From Nymphaea colorata (lineage: Eukaryota > Streptophyta > Magnoliopsida > Nymphaeales > Nymphaeaceae), in contig NC_045139.1 of assembly GCF_008831285.2 (NCBI RefSeq), positions 6,294,204 to 6,358,203 of the forward strand: a stretch of 64,000 nucleotides of DNA, written 5' to 3'. The notes beneath the pieces were generated by a model. The model did no database searches and had not been told where the DNA came from. It was given only the letters and a program-made list of their open reading frames with translations. Position numbers and translations under genes: made by a program. Positions 48,001 to 59,373 of this stretch are shown here, one piece after another (positions within the stretch are counted from its first letter, which is position 1; each line of letters begins with the position of its first letter).

Positions 48001-50610
48001 ATCCATATCCGTATCCGATCCGATATTCATGTATATCTGAATCCGAATCCGAATCCGATCGGATGTCATTTATTAAATCCGAATCCGATCAGATTTCTTA
48101 ATCGGATATTAAATTTTTATCCATATCTGATTTTTTTGGATCGGATCGATCGAATATCCAATTCAAATCGGATATATTGACATCCTTACATCCACTTTCA
48201 AATTTATATGCAACGAATTAACAATTCTTGGTATTAAATCCTCATAAAGTTTCCAAATGCAACAACTTAGTCAACACTTGGCATCACGAGGAAGTTCAAT
48301 TAACTATCAACAAGAGCTATCTGACTAGGTAGGATTTCGTTAAAAATGTAACCTGACTTCGACCATATATCTTGATTAACAAACTAATGACATCTGAGGA
48401 GAACTGGAGCACATTTCCGCATTTGCCGGTGGTTAAAATTCATAAAAATTGAGCTTGTCATGATAAGTCTCTGCGAATTTGATCTTTCACTTTCACTCCT
48501 ACCCTTCTCCAGAATTTAGTGAACAGAATTGACCCTATTCCTTCTGACTATTGGCAGTTTTTTGGAGCTCCAATTTATTCTCTTTTGTGACCATAGCATT
48601 CTTTCTTTTCTTTTTGAATAAGCCATCTTTAGTTAGATCTGGTTTCCTGTGTATGTCTTTATAGTTATATCTATATCTCAACACAATCTCTCTCTCTCTC
48701 TCTCTCTCTACATATATATATATGTATGTATGTATGTATATAGAGAGAGGGATTTGTGACTGGAAGAAATATATATATGGGGAGCTTTACATGCATTTTC
48801 TGTTCCTGTCAGGGTTGCCTCAACGGTCGGCTTGTTGCGGTGAAAAGACTTTCTGAGCGTTCTGGGCAAGGTTTGAAAGAATTTATGAATGAAGTTGTAT
48901 TGATAGCAAAGCTTCAACACAAGAACTTGGTCCGTTTACTGGGCTACTGCATAGATCGGGGAGAAAAGATGCTGATCTATGAATTCATGCCCAATGGCAG
49001 CCTTGATGCATTTTTTTATGGTTGATAAACCTCTCTTGTTATTTTTCAGCTAACAAGTCTATTATTGTTTCTAGTGGTGCTTAGCAGACACAGAGAGAGA
49101 CTGACATGCAGCCAAAATTTTTTTAGACCCACAGAAGCGTGAATCATTGGATTGGGAGAAGCGATTCAATATAATTGTGGGAAGTGCAAGGGGGATTTTG
49201 TATCTTCATCAAGATTCCCGGCTCAACATTATTCATCGGGATCTTAAAGCAGGCAACGTTTTATTGGATGAGCAGATGATAGCAAAGATTTCTGACTTCG
49301 GTATGGCCAGAATCTTTAGTGGAGATAAGGACCCAAGATCCACCAATATCATCGTTGGAACTCAGTATGTAAAAGTTTGGTGTCAATTCTATCCCGTAAT
49401 TTTCATCTTTTGTTCTGTTAAAATTCTATGACGTGTGAGTAGATTATCTAGTTTCACCTAGGCAAACTTAACTTTCTGGAAAATCTTACTTGTTCAATTT
49501 ACAGAAGCACCTTTCAAGTCAAGAAAATATGAGTACCTTTCAATTTTTATTAAGATTAAGCATTGTTAGATTCACGTACATTTGTAGCTTGTGAGTTCTG
49601 TTGCTAAGATCTGACACCAGAAAAAAGTCACTGGCAACTAATTGTGGTGCAGCTACAGAAAGAGAGGCATAACATGTTTAGATTCCAGGCTTGGAAATCA
49701 CCGAAGGATGCATATACAAAGAATGAGAACAAAACCAAGAATAAGAGTCAGAAATCAAACCAAACATGAGCCCCTGGTTAGACGTAAAACATTTTGCATT
49801 TACCCGTAATTTTTTTTTTTTTTGTGCCACTAAAGGGCCGTTCTTTTGTAGTATAATTTAAGAAAAAAGCCATCTTTATTTTCTGCACGACTGGTTATGT
49901 AAGAAAAAAGCCATCTTTATTTTCTGCATGTCATCTTGTTGCCGGTTGCATTGATAGGCATTTATTTTCATGACCTTCTCTATGCTAATAATCTCTCTGC
50001 TCATCATTGTTTTGAGTAAGTTTTCTGCTTACATTGACAGAGGATACATGGCTCCAGAGTATGCCATAGATGGGCAATTTTCCATTAAATCTGATGTCTA
50101 CAGCTTTGGTGTACTGCTCTTAGAAATTGTGAGTGGTCAGGCATATAGTGGGTTTCACCTCTTTCAAATAGGTTGTACCCTAACTGGATATGTAAGTCTC
50201 CCTCTCTCTCTCTCTCTCTCTCTCACACCCACACACACACAACCACACATATTCATGGTAGCTAAATCGGAATGGGATTGTAGGCCTGGACTTTATGGAG
50301 CAAGGGGAGAATGTCAGAACTCATAGATCCAGTGCTTCGAGAATCAGCCGCAACAAGTCAAATTTTAAAATGTTTCCACATTGGCTTACTGTGCGTTCAG
50401 GAGGACCCTGCAAACAGACCCACGATGTCAGGCATTATAAATATGCTTGAAAGTGATTCGCCAATTCTTCCGACCCCGCAACAACCCCCTCTGGTTTTTA
50501 GTAGTAGCATCAGCAATTCTAGCACTTCAATGACAGGCAAAAATGGTTCTTCTAAAAGTGCCAGTACAAACTCTGAAAGTTCATCGAGGTTGAAGCACTC
50601 CTTTAGATGA
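45007..50610 (+). CDS. CRK copy 5: cysteine-rich receptor-like protein kinase, altered start
   Basis: Exons 45007-45892, 46717-46848, 46947-47113, 48813-49020, 49127-49364, 50041-50191, 50284-50610; phases agree and there is no stop (702 residues). DUF26 motifs are [13 protein letters not shown] and [13 protein letters not shown]; kinase Lys406, HRDLKAGN from 501, DFG from 521; MAPEYA and DVYSFG are kept. The ATG used by copies 1-4 is AGG here (45075-45077), and a nearby indel shifts the frame. The only upstream in-frame ATG found is 45007, which puts about 28 residues, including a hydrophobic FSFFSFSF run, before the LLNFLLVVL signal core. Targeting may be changed. Exon 2 uses a displaced acceptor (CTCAG|AGAG), the only one that keeps the frame. 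Intron 3 (about 1.7 kb) holds a MITE. Kinase function looks intact; the N-terminus is uncertain. Confidence 0.85.
47773..48188. mobile_element. hAT-type MITE, 416 bp, in intron 3 of CRK copy 5
   Basis: Ends TAGGGATGTCAA and TTGACATCCTTA are inverted repeats. A perfect 8-bp target duplication CATCCACT flanks the element (47765-47772 and 48189-48196). The inside is rich in GGATCGGAT/ATCCGAATCCGA motifs on both strands and can fold back. No coding capacity. Eight-base duplications and these ends fit small non-autonomous hAT elements. Its intron position has not harmed the gene's frame. Confidence 0.92.
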
Positions 50611-52540
50611 GCTTGGCATATTTATTTGCACCAACAGATCCGGATCTGCTAAATGACTGCTGTATTATTAAAGAACATCTGTCATCATTTCGAAGACTTG
50701 CAGTAAAGCCATCTGTTTGTGTTTATAGGCCCAACTACTTGCTTTATAAATGGATATGTGGGTTAGGTTGATGCATAATAAGCCCACTTCAGATTCAAGG
50801 CGAGATTATATTATCTAGTGGATCGAATTTGAACATCTTTTTCATTTACAGAAATATTTATCATAAGCCCATAAAATGCAGATCGGAAAGGTAAATGATC
50901 AAATTCTGGTCCAGCTTAGCATTTTCTCCACATTTAATATCACAAATTTAGTGTATTTTTTATTGCATTAATTATATAGCACAGATTAATTATGCGCTTT
51001 TCGGCAAAGTGATATCACGTGGCATTAAACAATGAAGTAATGGTGCAAGTAATTTTGTCTTCAAAATAAAGATCAACGTCACAAGGACATATAATCTTGT
51101 CCCGGCCGTGTCCAAACCAGACTAAGGAAGTATATTTTGTTTGACAGACTTAGCAATGCGTATGCATTACGTGCTAAGGTGCTCTATCACAACGGGACAC
51201 CTTTATATCGAAGTTCTAATTTTATGAAACAATTGGCTGTCGAGAAAAAAGGACTGTTTATAGTTCATTTTGTCTGGGATTATGGCTTACAAATTGTCTC
51301 AGAAGAAACATATTATTATTTTTCAGATCAACATTTACGGATCAAGATGCATGGTTTAGTACCAAATATAAAAGGCTACTACATTTCGCTAAAAGTATGC
51401 AGTTATTCATGGCATCCATTAGTTATTATACTGAAATTACAATCGGAAGAATGATTTCGTTCTGAAAACAGCTATGGAAGAATGTTCGATGGGGTATAAG
51501 ATACGTCAGCAAGCGACATATAGCTTCTGTCTGGCAATAGATCTCATTGTAACGTAATCATGTTTTGAGTTATAGAACAGAACTGATTATGGGAGACAAA
51601 AAACTGAAAGCAAGACAACGTCAACCAACTAAACAGCAAAATATATTCAATGCAATTCACATTGAATGCAGTATAATATGAGACTCATGCTTGAACCCAT
51701 GGTACGCCAATTAGCGCAACAAATCTTGCTACATGTGTATCGTGTGTGCGTGCGTGTGTGTGCACGCGCAAGCATGAGTTCTCCATTCCCCACCAGTGAA
51801 GTTGGAACTCTCGATCATGGCATCTCTCACTTGGCCAGGAGGGGCCTCAAAACACGCTGATTCTCTTTTCTTGACATCAAGCAAAATCATGGTTTATCTT
51901 CCGTGCGTGTGTGTAATTCAACCTTCTTTCGGATGGATAAGAACCATGGATCATGGCTTCCTATTGTTGGAAGTGATTTTATTGTTGGAATGCCAAGTTA
52001 GAAAAAAATCTCAAAAGGAAGAAAGAACTAGCTACACAATGCTAGAAATACATGTACTCAAACATAAGAGACTTCTTTCATTTCTCTATATTACTCAGTC
52101 ACAAGTTAATTCCCTGTGTTGGAAAAATGGATGGGTGGTTCATGTAGATGAGTACCTTTGGTTGTTGGGAAGAGCTTGCTACAAACCAGTTATACAGTAC
52201 TGTGGTGGCAGCACAGAAATAGGTGGTGTTTTTGTTCCAGGTTCACTGGTGCAACCCCAGTAAACAGCTTGATGTAGGTGATCCATGCTTCCTGCACTCA
52301 TTCGTCAAACATGATATTTTATTTCAGGAAATTTATTTCATGCCCATCACACGCAGGTTAAAAAGGCAGAGCTTAGAGATTATTTCTTCGAAGAGGTTTT
52401 GGGTACTTTATTTCATGGCTATTCATCCGAAGATTTTATTTTTGTGGCCATCAAACAGGGCCTTAGGTCTATATGCCTGTTAAGAAATTCCAATGTGTTT
52501 CTATTTCTGGACATTGGGCTAAGAGTTGACAACCATTCTC
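50611..52540. other. Intergenic region between the CRK array and the PPR pseudogene
   Basis: No gene is recognised. Open frames at 51137-51454, 51796-52263 and 52223-52483 overlap one another, have no domain I know, and show no splice or homology support. They could hold remnants of an unknown gene. The CRK array ends here. Confidence 0.4.
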
Positions 52541-52565
52541 ACATCTTCTTCAGAAACCATGAATT

Positions 52566-54953
52566 TTGATCTTGACCCTGAAGAATGTGGCATCTTGGGT
52601 TCCTGCATGCAGGCTACCTTCGAAACGGCTGCAGCTATTCTCTTGGAGCTCTGCAGCAGAATCAGTTCTACCGCTTCAGATGGAAGAAGAAGTACCTTTC
52701 TTCGATTTCTCTGGCGGAGTACGCTGTTCAGAGTCTTTGAGCATGGTTGATGCTCGAGCTATGGGACGCCGCTATGCTGAAGAGTTACAGGACTGCATTG
52801 AGATGGGTTCCTGCTCAAATGCGAGAATCATCCATGCCCATATCATAACTTCTGGGTTCAATGCCAGAAGCTTCATCCTGAATCGCATCATTGATGTTTA
52901 CGCGAAGTTTGGAAGATTGCATGATGCACGTCAGTTGTTCGAACAAAGGCTCCGGAGGGATGTAGTTGGCCATACAACGCTTATCGCAGCATACTCGAAG
53001 CATGGGCAAGTGGGAACAGCAAGAGAATTATTCCATGAGATGCTCATCCGTGATGTTGTTTCGTACAACGCTATGATTTTGGCCATACAGCTCTTCCTTA
53101 AAATGGCCAGGAATGAAGTCCGGCCTGATGATTTTACCTTCACCAGAGTGCTTAGTGCCTGTGGTAGCGTAACAGATAAGAACTCAGGGATGCAGATTTA
53201 TTCTCGGTTGGTTAAAGCTGGATTTGGACGAATTGTGTCTGTTGGTAATGCTTTGGTTTCCATGTACATGAAATGTGATTTGGTGGTTTCTGCTCGTCAA
53301 GTATTTGATGAAACGCCACAGAAAGATGAGTTCACTTGGATTTCTGTCATCACTGGTTATGTCAAGTCCGGCAATCTTGAACCCTCTCGCCAACTGTTTG
53401 ATGGAATGACTAAGAAATTTCACTTGGCTTGGAATGCAATTATTGCTGGTTATGCACAATTTGGATGTTACAGGGAAGAACTCTAATTGTTTGGGAACAT
53501 GCTGGAGGAAGGGATAAAGCTTGATGAATTCACATTCATGAGTATTCTTACCAATTGCAGGTTCATTCGGGAAGGTATGGAGGTTCATGGATATATACTG
53601 CGTAGGGAAACAAGATTGTCATTTATACACGAAGTGTGGAAAGTTGGATTAGTCGAATGCCAGAAAGAGACCTTGGAATGCCATTGTGTGTGGTTATGTT
53701 GATCCTGGGGAGGTTGAAGTGGAAAGGAAGCTTTTTGAAAAGATGAACGAGAGAAGTGTGCTTACTTGGACTGTGATGATCTCTGGATATGCACAACATG
53801 GATATGGTGAGGAAGCACTAAAGCTATTTTAACAGAATGCAGCACGAGGGGACAAAGCCCTGTGACTTCACTTTTGCTGGTGTATTTACAGCTTGCGCAA
53901 CACTTAGAGCTCTAAGGCATAGCCATCAGCTTCATTCTCAGCTCATCCAACTTGGCCTTCATTCGAGCATTTCTGCTGGTAATGCATGGGTGACCATGTA
54001 TGCCAGGTGTGGAGCTGTTGATGCTGCCCATCAAGCTTTCCGCACAATGACGCAAGCAGATTCAGTGTCTTGGAATGCACTGGTTGCAGCTCTAGGGCAA
54101 CATGGGCATGGGGAAGAGGCATTGAAACTCTTTGCGCAGATGTTGCATAAAGGAATTGAACCTGATCGTATCACTTTGCTCACGGTTCTGTCTGCTTGTA
54201 ACCATGCTGGTCTTGTGGAAGAAGAATGCAAATACTTCGAGTCTATGAGTAAAGAATATGGCATAAGGCCTGGTTCAGATCACTATGCACGTTTCATTGA
54301 TCTATTAGGTCGAGCAGGACGAATAACAGAGGCTAAAGAAATAATTGATCGATGCCTACCGAGCCTGATTCACTTGTATGGGTGTCACTTCTAGCAGGTT
54401 GCAGGATTCAGGGCAACATGGAACTTGGAATTCAGGCAGCAGAGAAACTTCTTCAGCTGAGGCCACGGCATGATGGAACATGTGTGTCATTATCCAATAT
54501 GTATGCTGCAGTTGGGAAGTGCGGAGAAATCGCAAGGGTGAGGTAAGTGATGAAGGACAGAGGAGTGAAGAAAGAATCTGGATGCAGTTGGGTTGATGTG
54601 GAAAACCAAGTGCATGTTTTTTGGTGGATGATACTGCGTATCCTGAGGTCAAAAAGGTCTACATTTTTCTGGATATGTTGGGTGCAGCGATCAGGAAGTT
54701 GGATTATATACCTGATACAAAGTTTGTGTTGCATGATGTGAAGCTCAACCAGAAAGAATACAGCCTATCGGCTCACAGTGAGAAGCTGGTCATTGGTTAC
54801 GGGCTTTTAAACTTGCCTGTGGATTCTCCAGTTAGGGTGTTGAAGAATCTAAGGATCTGTGGGGATTGCCACAATGCAATTAAATTTATAACAATGGTGG
54901 TCAAGCGGGAGATAATTGTGAGGAATGGAAATCGATTCCACCACAAAAGATGA
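52566..54953 (+). pseudogene. Pentatricopeptide repeat protein (PLS-DYW class), pseudogene
   Basis: Translation shows a chain of PPR motifs (for example ARQLFEQ, VVSYNAMI, DDFTFTRVLSACG, GNALVSMYMKC, SVSWNALVAALGQHG, DRITLLTVLSACNHAGLVEE). E/E+ motifs follow (SLLAGCRIQGN, SNMYAAVGKCGE, GCSWVDVENQVHVF), then most of a DYW domain with HSEKL and RICGDCHNAIKF. Such proteins edit or process organelle RNA. It resembles the Arabidopsis At1g25360-like group. In-frame stops and frame changes occur at 53484 (TAA), about 53640-53700, about 53830, about 54350, 54544 and about 54620. The domain stops after RFHH, without the cytidine-deaminase end and the DYW tripeptide. A few PPR residues are also missing after VVSYNAMI. 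It cannot make a full protein. Confidence 0.9.
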
Positions 54954-55099
54954 GGATCATCTATGTATAGCAACTGAAAAAGAGAAAACGTGCGATTCTG
55001 AAACAAATATGGGATTAGCAATTTTGTTGTCATCTCCTTTTTTTTTTTCTCTCTCTCTCTCTTTTTTTTTTGTTCTTCTTCCTAACGTGTGGCTTTGCA

Positions 55100-55113
55100 T
55101 GGTATCAGAGCTA
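55100..55113 (+). other. Retrotransposon primer-binding site (tRNA-iMet)
   Basis: TGGTATCAGAGCTA is the standard plant copia primer-binding sequence, complementary to the 3' end of initiator tRNA-Met. It directly follows a pyrimidine-rich stretch ending in GCTTTGCA, as a U5 end would. Confidence 0.85.
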
Positions 55114-55114
55114 G

Positions 55115-55790
55115 GTTATGGTGAATCAACAAGCAACCCCAAAAGAAGGCTCCTACAACATGGCTGCAGCATCAACAAAGTCTGGTTTGGACAACATGAA
55201 TCTACCACTTTCAGGTCTGATCTCCTCCGTCATACTTGCACCAACTAGTCTTCAACATTTTTTATCCATCAAACTGTCTTCCGACAACTACTTGCTTTGA
55301 GAATCTCAATTCATTCCTATGCTTAAGAGTTATAATATGATAGAATATATTGATGGGTCGTTCAAATGTCTAGACGAATTCTTGCCTAGTGAAGATGGCA
55401 AAAGAACTATCTTAAATCCAGCCTTTTTGGAATGGCATCGAGGCGACTAACTATTGTTAAGTTGGATCATTTCGTCGCTCAGTGAAGTCATCCATAGTCA
55501 AGTTGTAGGTCTTGACTCGTCATACAAAGTCTCAACTATCATAAAATGAATCTATGCTGCTCAATCTAAAGCAAAGGTGCAGCAACTTAAATCTTCCCTG
55601 CAAAACCTGAAAAAGGGAAATGAATATGTCCTCAGGATAAAAATGTCAATTGCCATGCTTACGGAAATTGTGGCCACTTTGCTTCTCAATGTTGAACCGT
55701 ATGTCAAGCTTGCATGAAATCAGGACATGGTGCATTAAACTGCAAGTTATATAAGTTCCAAAAGGGATCTTTATCCCCAGAAGCTTATCA
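55115..55790 (+). pseudogene. copia gag remnant
   Basis: Starts near the ATG at 55118. Recognisable gag features are the LSSDNYLL start, then SQFIPMLKSYNMIEYIDGS, EWHRGD, LLLSWIISSLS and AAQSKAKVQQLKSSLQNLKKG. A CCHC-like zinc knuckle remnant (NCGHFASQC) follows near 55667-55693. TGA or TAG codons replace Trp or Gln at several points (for example after NYLL and after HRGD). Confidence 0.8.
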
Positions 55791-57300
55791 TATGGAAACC
55801 ATACCTCAAACAGATGATGGATTCTGGTATCTCGACACTGGTGCTACTCATCACGTGACGTCTGTCTTAAACAAACTCTCTGTTCACTCAAAATATCGTG
55901 GGCAAGATTAGCTGAGAGTTGGAAATTGTGCTGGTTTTCAAATCAAGAATGTTGGTAATGCCTCTCTCTACAGCTTAGCATCAAAATTTTTTATAAACAA
56001 TGTGCTGCAAATCTCCACCATCTCTAAAAATCTTCTATCTATGCATAAATTTGTCCTTGACAATAACGTTGTTTTTGAATTTAATGCAAATCGTTGCTAT
56101 ATTAAGAATCAGACAACAGAGAAGAAACTTCTCGAGGGAGCAAATAAAGGAGGATTGTATCAGCTGAAGTTACAACAACGTAGAGCCCGCCAGAAAACAA
56201 CACTTGTAGGAGAACGGGTCTCGGTTGGTGATTGGCATAGTCGTTTGGAACATCCTGATTTTAAAATTGTGATGCATGCTTTGAATAAATTTGACTTACC
56301 TATTGACGGCAAATCCCATAATCAAATATGCGATGCATGACAAAGAGGGAAAAGTCATGCTCTTCCTTTTGCTCAAACATTACATAAGATTAATGTTTCA
56401 CTTGATTTGATTTTTACTGATGTTTGGGGACCGACTGCCACATCTTCGCATGGTTATAGCTATTATGTTAATTTCATGGATGTGTTCTCTCGTTTCTTTT
56501 GGATATATATTATCAAAAATAGATCAGATGTTCTTTCCATCTTTAAAACGTTTCAAATTATGGTAGAACGTCAACTTGATCGAAAAATCAAGGCTGTTCA
56601 AAGCGATTGGGGAGGAGAATATCGCACTGTTTCCACCTATTTCAAACAAATTGGTTTTATTTATAGAGTTGTGTGCCCACATGCTCATAAGCAAAATGGC
56701 AGTATAGAAAGCAAACACAGGCATATTGTTGATATTGGATTAACTCTACTTGCACATGCCAATTTACCTTATAAGTATTGGGATTTTGCCTTTAAAACTA
56801 CTGTTTTCTTGATCAATCGAATGTCAACTCGGGTCCTCAAAATGAAGTCACCATATCAAATTTTGTTCAAACAATCTCCTAATTATAAGTTTCTAAAGGT
56901 TTTTGGATGTGCCTGCAATCCTTGTCAACGTGATTTCAACACTCATAAACTGCAGTTTCGCAACAAGCAACATGTCTTTTTTGGATATAGCAGCATCCAC
57001 AAAGGATACATTTGCTTTGATCGAGATATGAACAAACTTCTTATCAGCAGACATGTGATTTTTGATGAAAGTGTATATTCCTTTAACACCTTGGCGTCAC
57101 CAACCCAACCTCCACCAAATAACCCTCCACTGCCCCTAGTCATTACCATGCCCTCCCCAAACATACCACCTCTCTCATACTTGTGCACCATTTACCAAAT
57201 ACTACATCGTCTCTACCACCACTCCCTCCCATTCATTTACCGTCCAACATTGTTCAGGATATACAATCTGAACCTGCACCCTCACTGACCCATTCACCAC
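55791..57300 (+). pseudogene. copia protease and integrase remnant
   Basis: The protease active-site motif reads WYLDTGATHHVT (about 55828-55863). A pre-integrase stretch WHSRLEHPDF follows near 56236. The integrase core keeps the D,D,E residues in LIFTDVWGP, VQSDWGGEYR and NGSIESKHRH (56407-56740), in an open frame that runs to 57288. Stops at 55909 and 56338 interrupt the upstream part. A proline-rich linker leads to the RT. Confidence 0.88.
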
Positions 57301-57418
57301 CTAATCCTTCACCGCTGAACCCTTCACCACCCTCTAGATCGCATTGCTCTCACCACATGCTCACTCTGTCTCAAACTGGTTCTCTTAAGCCAAAAACATG
57401 CACCCTCTCCAAATATCC

Positions 57419-57598
57419 CCTTCCTGCAGCTCTTCTTATCCATCTAATCTCTAAAACCGAACCTTGTACTGTGTCTCAAGCCTTGAAGCACACTTACTGT
57501 GTCTCAAACCTTCCTGCAGCTCTTCTTACCCATCTAATCTCTAAAACCGAACCTTGTACTGTGTCTCAAGCCTTGAAGCACACTTATTGGGTTCAAGC
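57419..57598. repeat. 90-bp in-frame tandem duplication in the copia linker
   Basis: Two nearly identical 90-bp units start at 57419 and 57509 (CCTTCCTGCAGCTCTTCTTA). The length is exactly 30 codons, so the reading frame is kept across the duplication. Confidence 0.92.
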
Positions 57599-59060
57599 TA
57601 TGAAAGATGAACTTGCAGCTTTACACAAGAATCACACCTGGACTCTTGTATCACCACCTCCCTCTGCTAATATCATTGGCTCGAAATGAGTTTTTCGTAT
57701 TAAAAGGATGATGGCACTCTAGAAAGATACAAGACTTGCTTAGTGGCTAAAGGCTACACTCAAGAACATGGTATTGACTACTTTGAAACCTTCAGTCTCA
57801 TAGTCAAACGTACTTTTATACGTGTTCTTCTCACTATTGCCATTACTTTTGGCTGGACTGTTCGGCAACTTGATGTTCATAATGCTTTCCTTCATGGTAT
57901 TCTTACTGAGAAGGTATATATGGCTCAGCCACCGGGCTTCGTCGATGATCGTTTTTCTCATCATGTTTGTCAACTGCATAAGGCTATTTATGGTTTAAAA
58001 CAGTCTCCCCGTGCTTGGTTCCAACGGCTTACTAATTTCTTGGTCACATTGGGGTTCGTCGGCTCAAAAGCGGATTCCTCTCTTTTTCTGCGGGTGCGAT
58101 CTATTTCCACTTTATATATCTTGATCTATGTTGATGATATTATTATTACAGGAAATAATAATATTATGATCAAGTCCATCATGCACACTCTAGATCAAGA
58201 ATTTTGCACTAAAGAGCTTGGCCTCCTGCACTATTTTTTGGGCATTCAGGCGACTTTCTCCTCCAATGGTTTATTTCTTTCTCAAGAAACGAATATGTTT
58301 GATCTTCTGCAGAAAACAAATATGATTGATGCAAAACCTCACTGCATGCCTATGTCAACTACTTTAAAACTATCAAAACATGCTGGGGAGCCTCTTTCTG
58401 ATCTCACTCCATATTGGCAACTTGTTGGTGCACTGCAATATCTTACGCTCACATGGCATGATTTCTCATTTTCTGTCAACAAAATGTGTCAATAATGCAA
58501 TAGCCTACTACTATTCACATGACTGCTGTCAAGCGCATTTTACGCTATGTCAAGGCCACTCTATCTTGCGTTCTTTTGTTAAAGCCGACCACCACTTTTC
58601 ACATTGATGCTTACATTGATGTTGATTGGGCTGGCAATATTGATTATCGTAAGTCCACTGGTGGATTTGCCATCTTTAATCATCTCTTGTTTCTTGGTCT
58701 GCCGCAAATAGCCTACTGTTGCTCAATCTAGCACCAAAGCTGAATACCGTGCTCTAGCTTCCTGTTCTTTTGAGGTTTTATGGCTCACATTTTTACTCAA
58801 GGAATTACATATTAATATGCCCCAGGTTCATCGCCTATGGTGTGATAGCATCAGTGCTGCCTCTCTCTCCGCTAATCCGGTTTTTCATAATAGAAGCAAG
58901 CATATTGAGATTGATGTTCACTTTGTTCGCGATCATATCACCAAGAATCATCTTTAAGTCCACTACGTACCTAGTGCTGATCATTTAGTGGACATCCTCA
59001 CCAAACCTCTTGCTCAATCTACTTTTGACAATCTTAGATTCAAGCTTAACGCTCTTTCCC
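57580..59060 (+). pseudogene. copia reverse transcriptase and RNase H remnant
   Basis: RT starts with YWVQAMKDELAALHKNHTW, has a TGA at 57687 and a frame change near 57700. It then runs open as VAKGYTQEHGIDYFETF through RQLDVHNAFLHG, AIYGLKQSPRAW and the catalytic YVDD (58127-58138), to a TAA at 58493. RNase H follows in other frames: TAVKRILRYVKATL, DVDWAGNIDYRKSTGGF, AEYRALA and HVDILTKPLAQ-like sequence near 58988. The core RT motifs are intact but the polyprotein is broken. Confidence 0.9.
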
Positions 59061-59275
59061 AAGCGTTCATCTTGAAGTTCAGCTTCTTTGTATTATACTT
59101 GGTTACCACCTAAAAGTTTAAAAAATAGGAACTTCCATTTTTTTCTGTGGGGAATTTCGGAAGATATACCTCAAGATGGCATTCGGGGAAGCTTAGGATA
59201 TCATAAAGGTTGGTAAGTGTTAATAGTTTTTTAATTGATTCTGCAACATGTACTCAATCTTATCTGTGGGTACAG

Positions 59276-59373
59276 AAGAGATGGAAGCAAGACCAACGAG
59301 ACTATGGAGTGGTTATCACAAGAAATTGTGAAAGCTACCGTCAAAGCTGCACTATCTGCTGCAGCAGTGAAAA
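59276..59373 (+). pseudogene. Possible exon fragment of a SWI3-like chromatin remodelling subunit
   Basis: Between an AG acceptor-like site (TACAG at 59271-59275) and a GTAAGC donor-like site, one frame reads DGSKTNETMEWLSQEIVKAT then VKAALSAAAVKSKLF. The frame stays open across the donor into HEEH and ends at a TGA. The Ala-rich ALSAAAVK-KL--HEE pattern is like the region after the SANT domain in plant SWI3C/SWI3D proteins. No neighbouring SWI3 exon was found. It is short, so chance similarity cannot be excluded. Confidence 0.35.

Larger units (their letters stand above)
55100..59070 (+). mobile_element. Degenerate Ty1/copia retrotransposon, internal region
   Basis: Gene order gag, protease, integrase, RT, RNase H is that of Ty1/copia (integrase before RT). 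A primer-binding site matching initiator tRNA-Met lies at 55100-55113, just after a CA that would end a 5' LTR. However, the PPR pseudogene reaches to 54953, leaving under 150 bp for that LTR, and no matching sequence is seen after 59070. LTRs are therefore truncated or lost. Stops and frameshifts occur in every domain, so it is inactive. It adjoins the broken 3' end of the PPR pseudogene. Confidence 0.9.
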
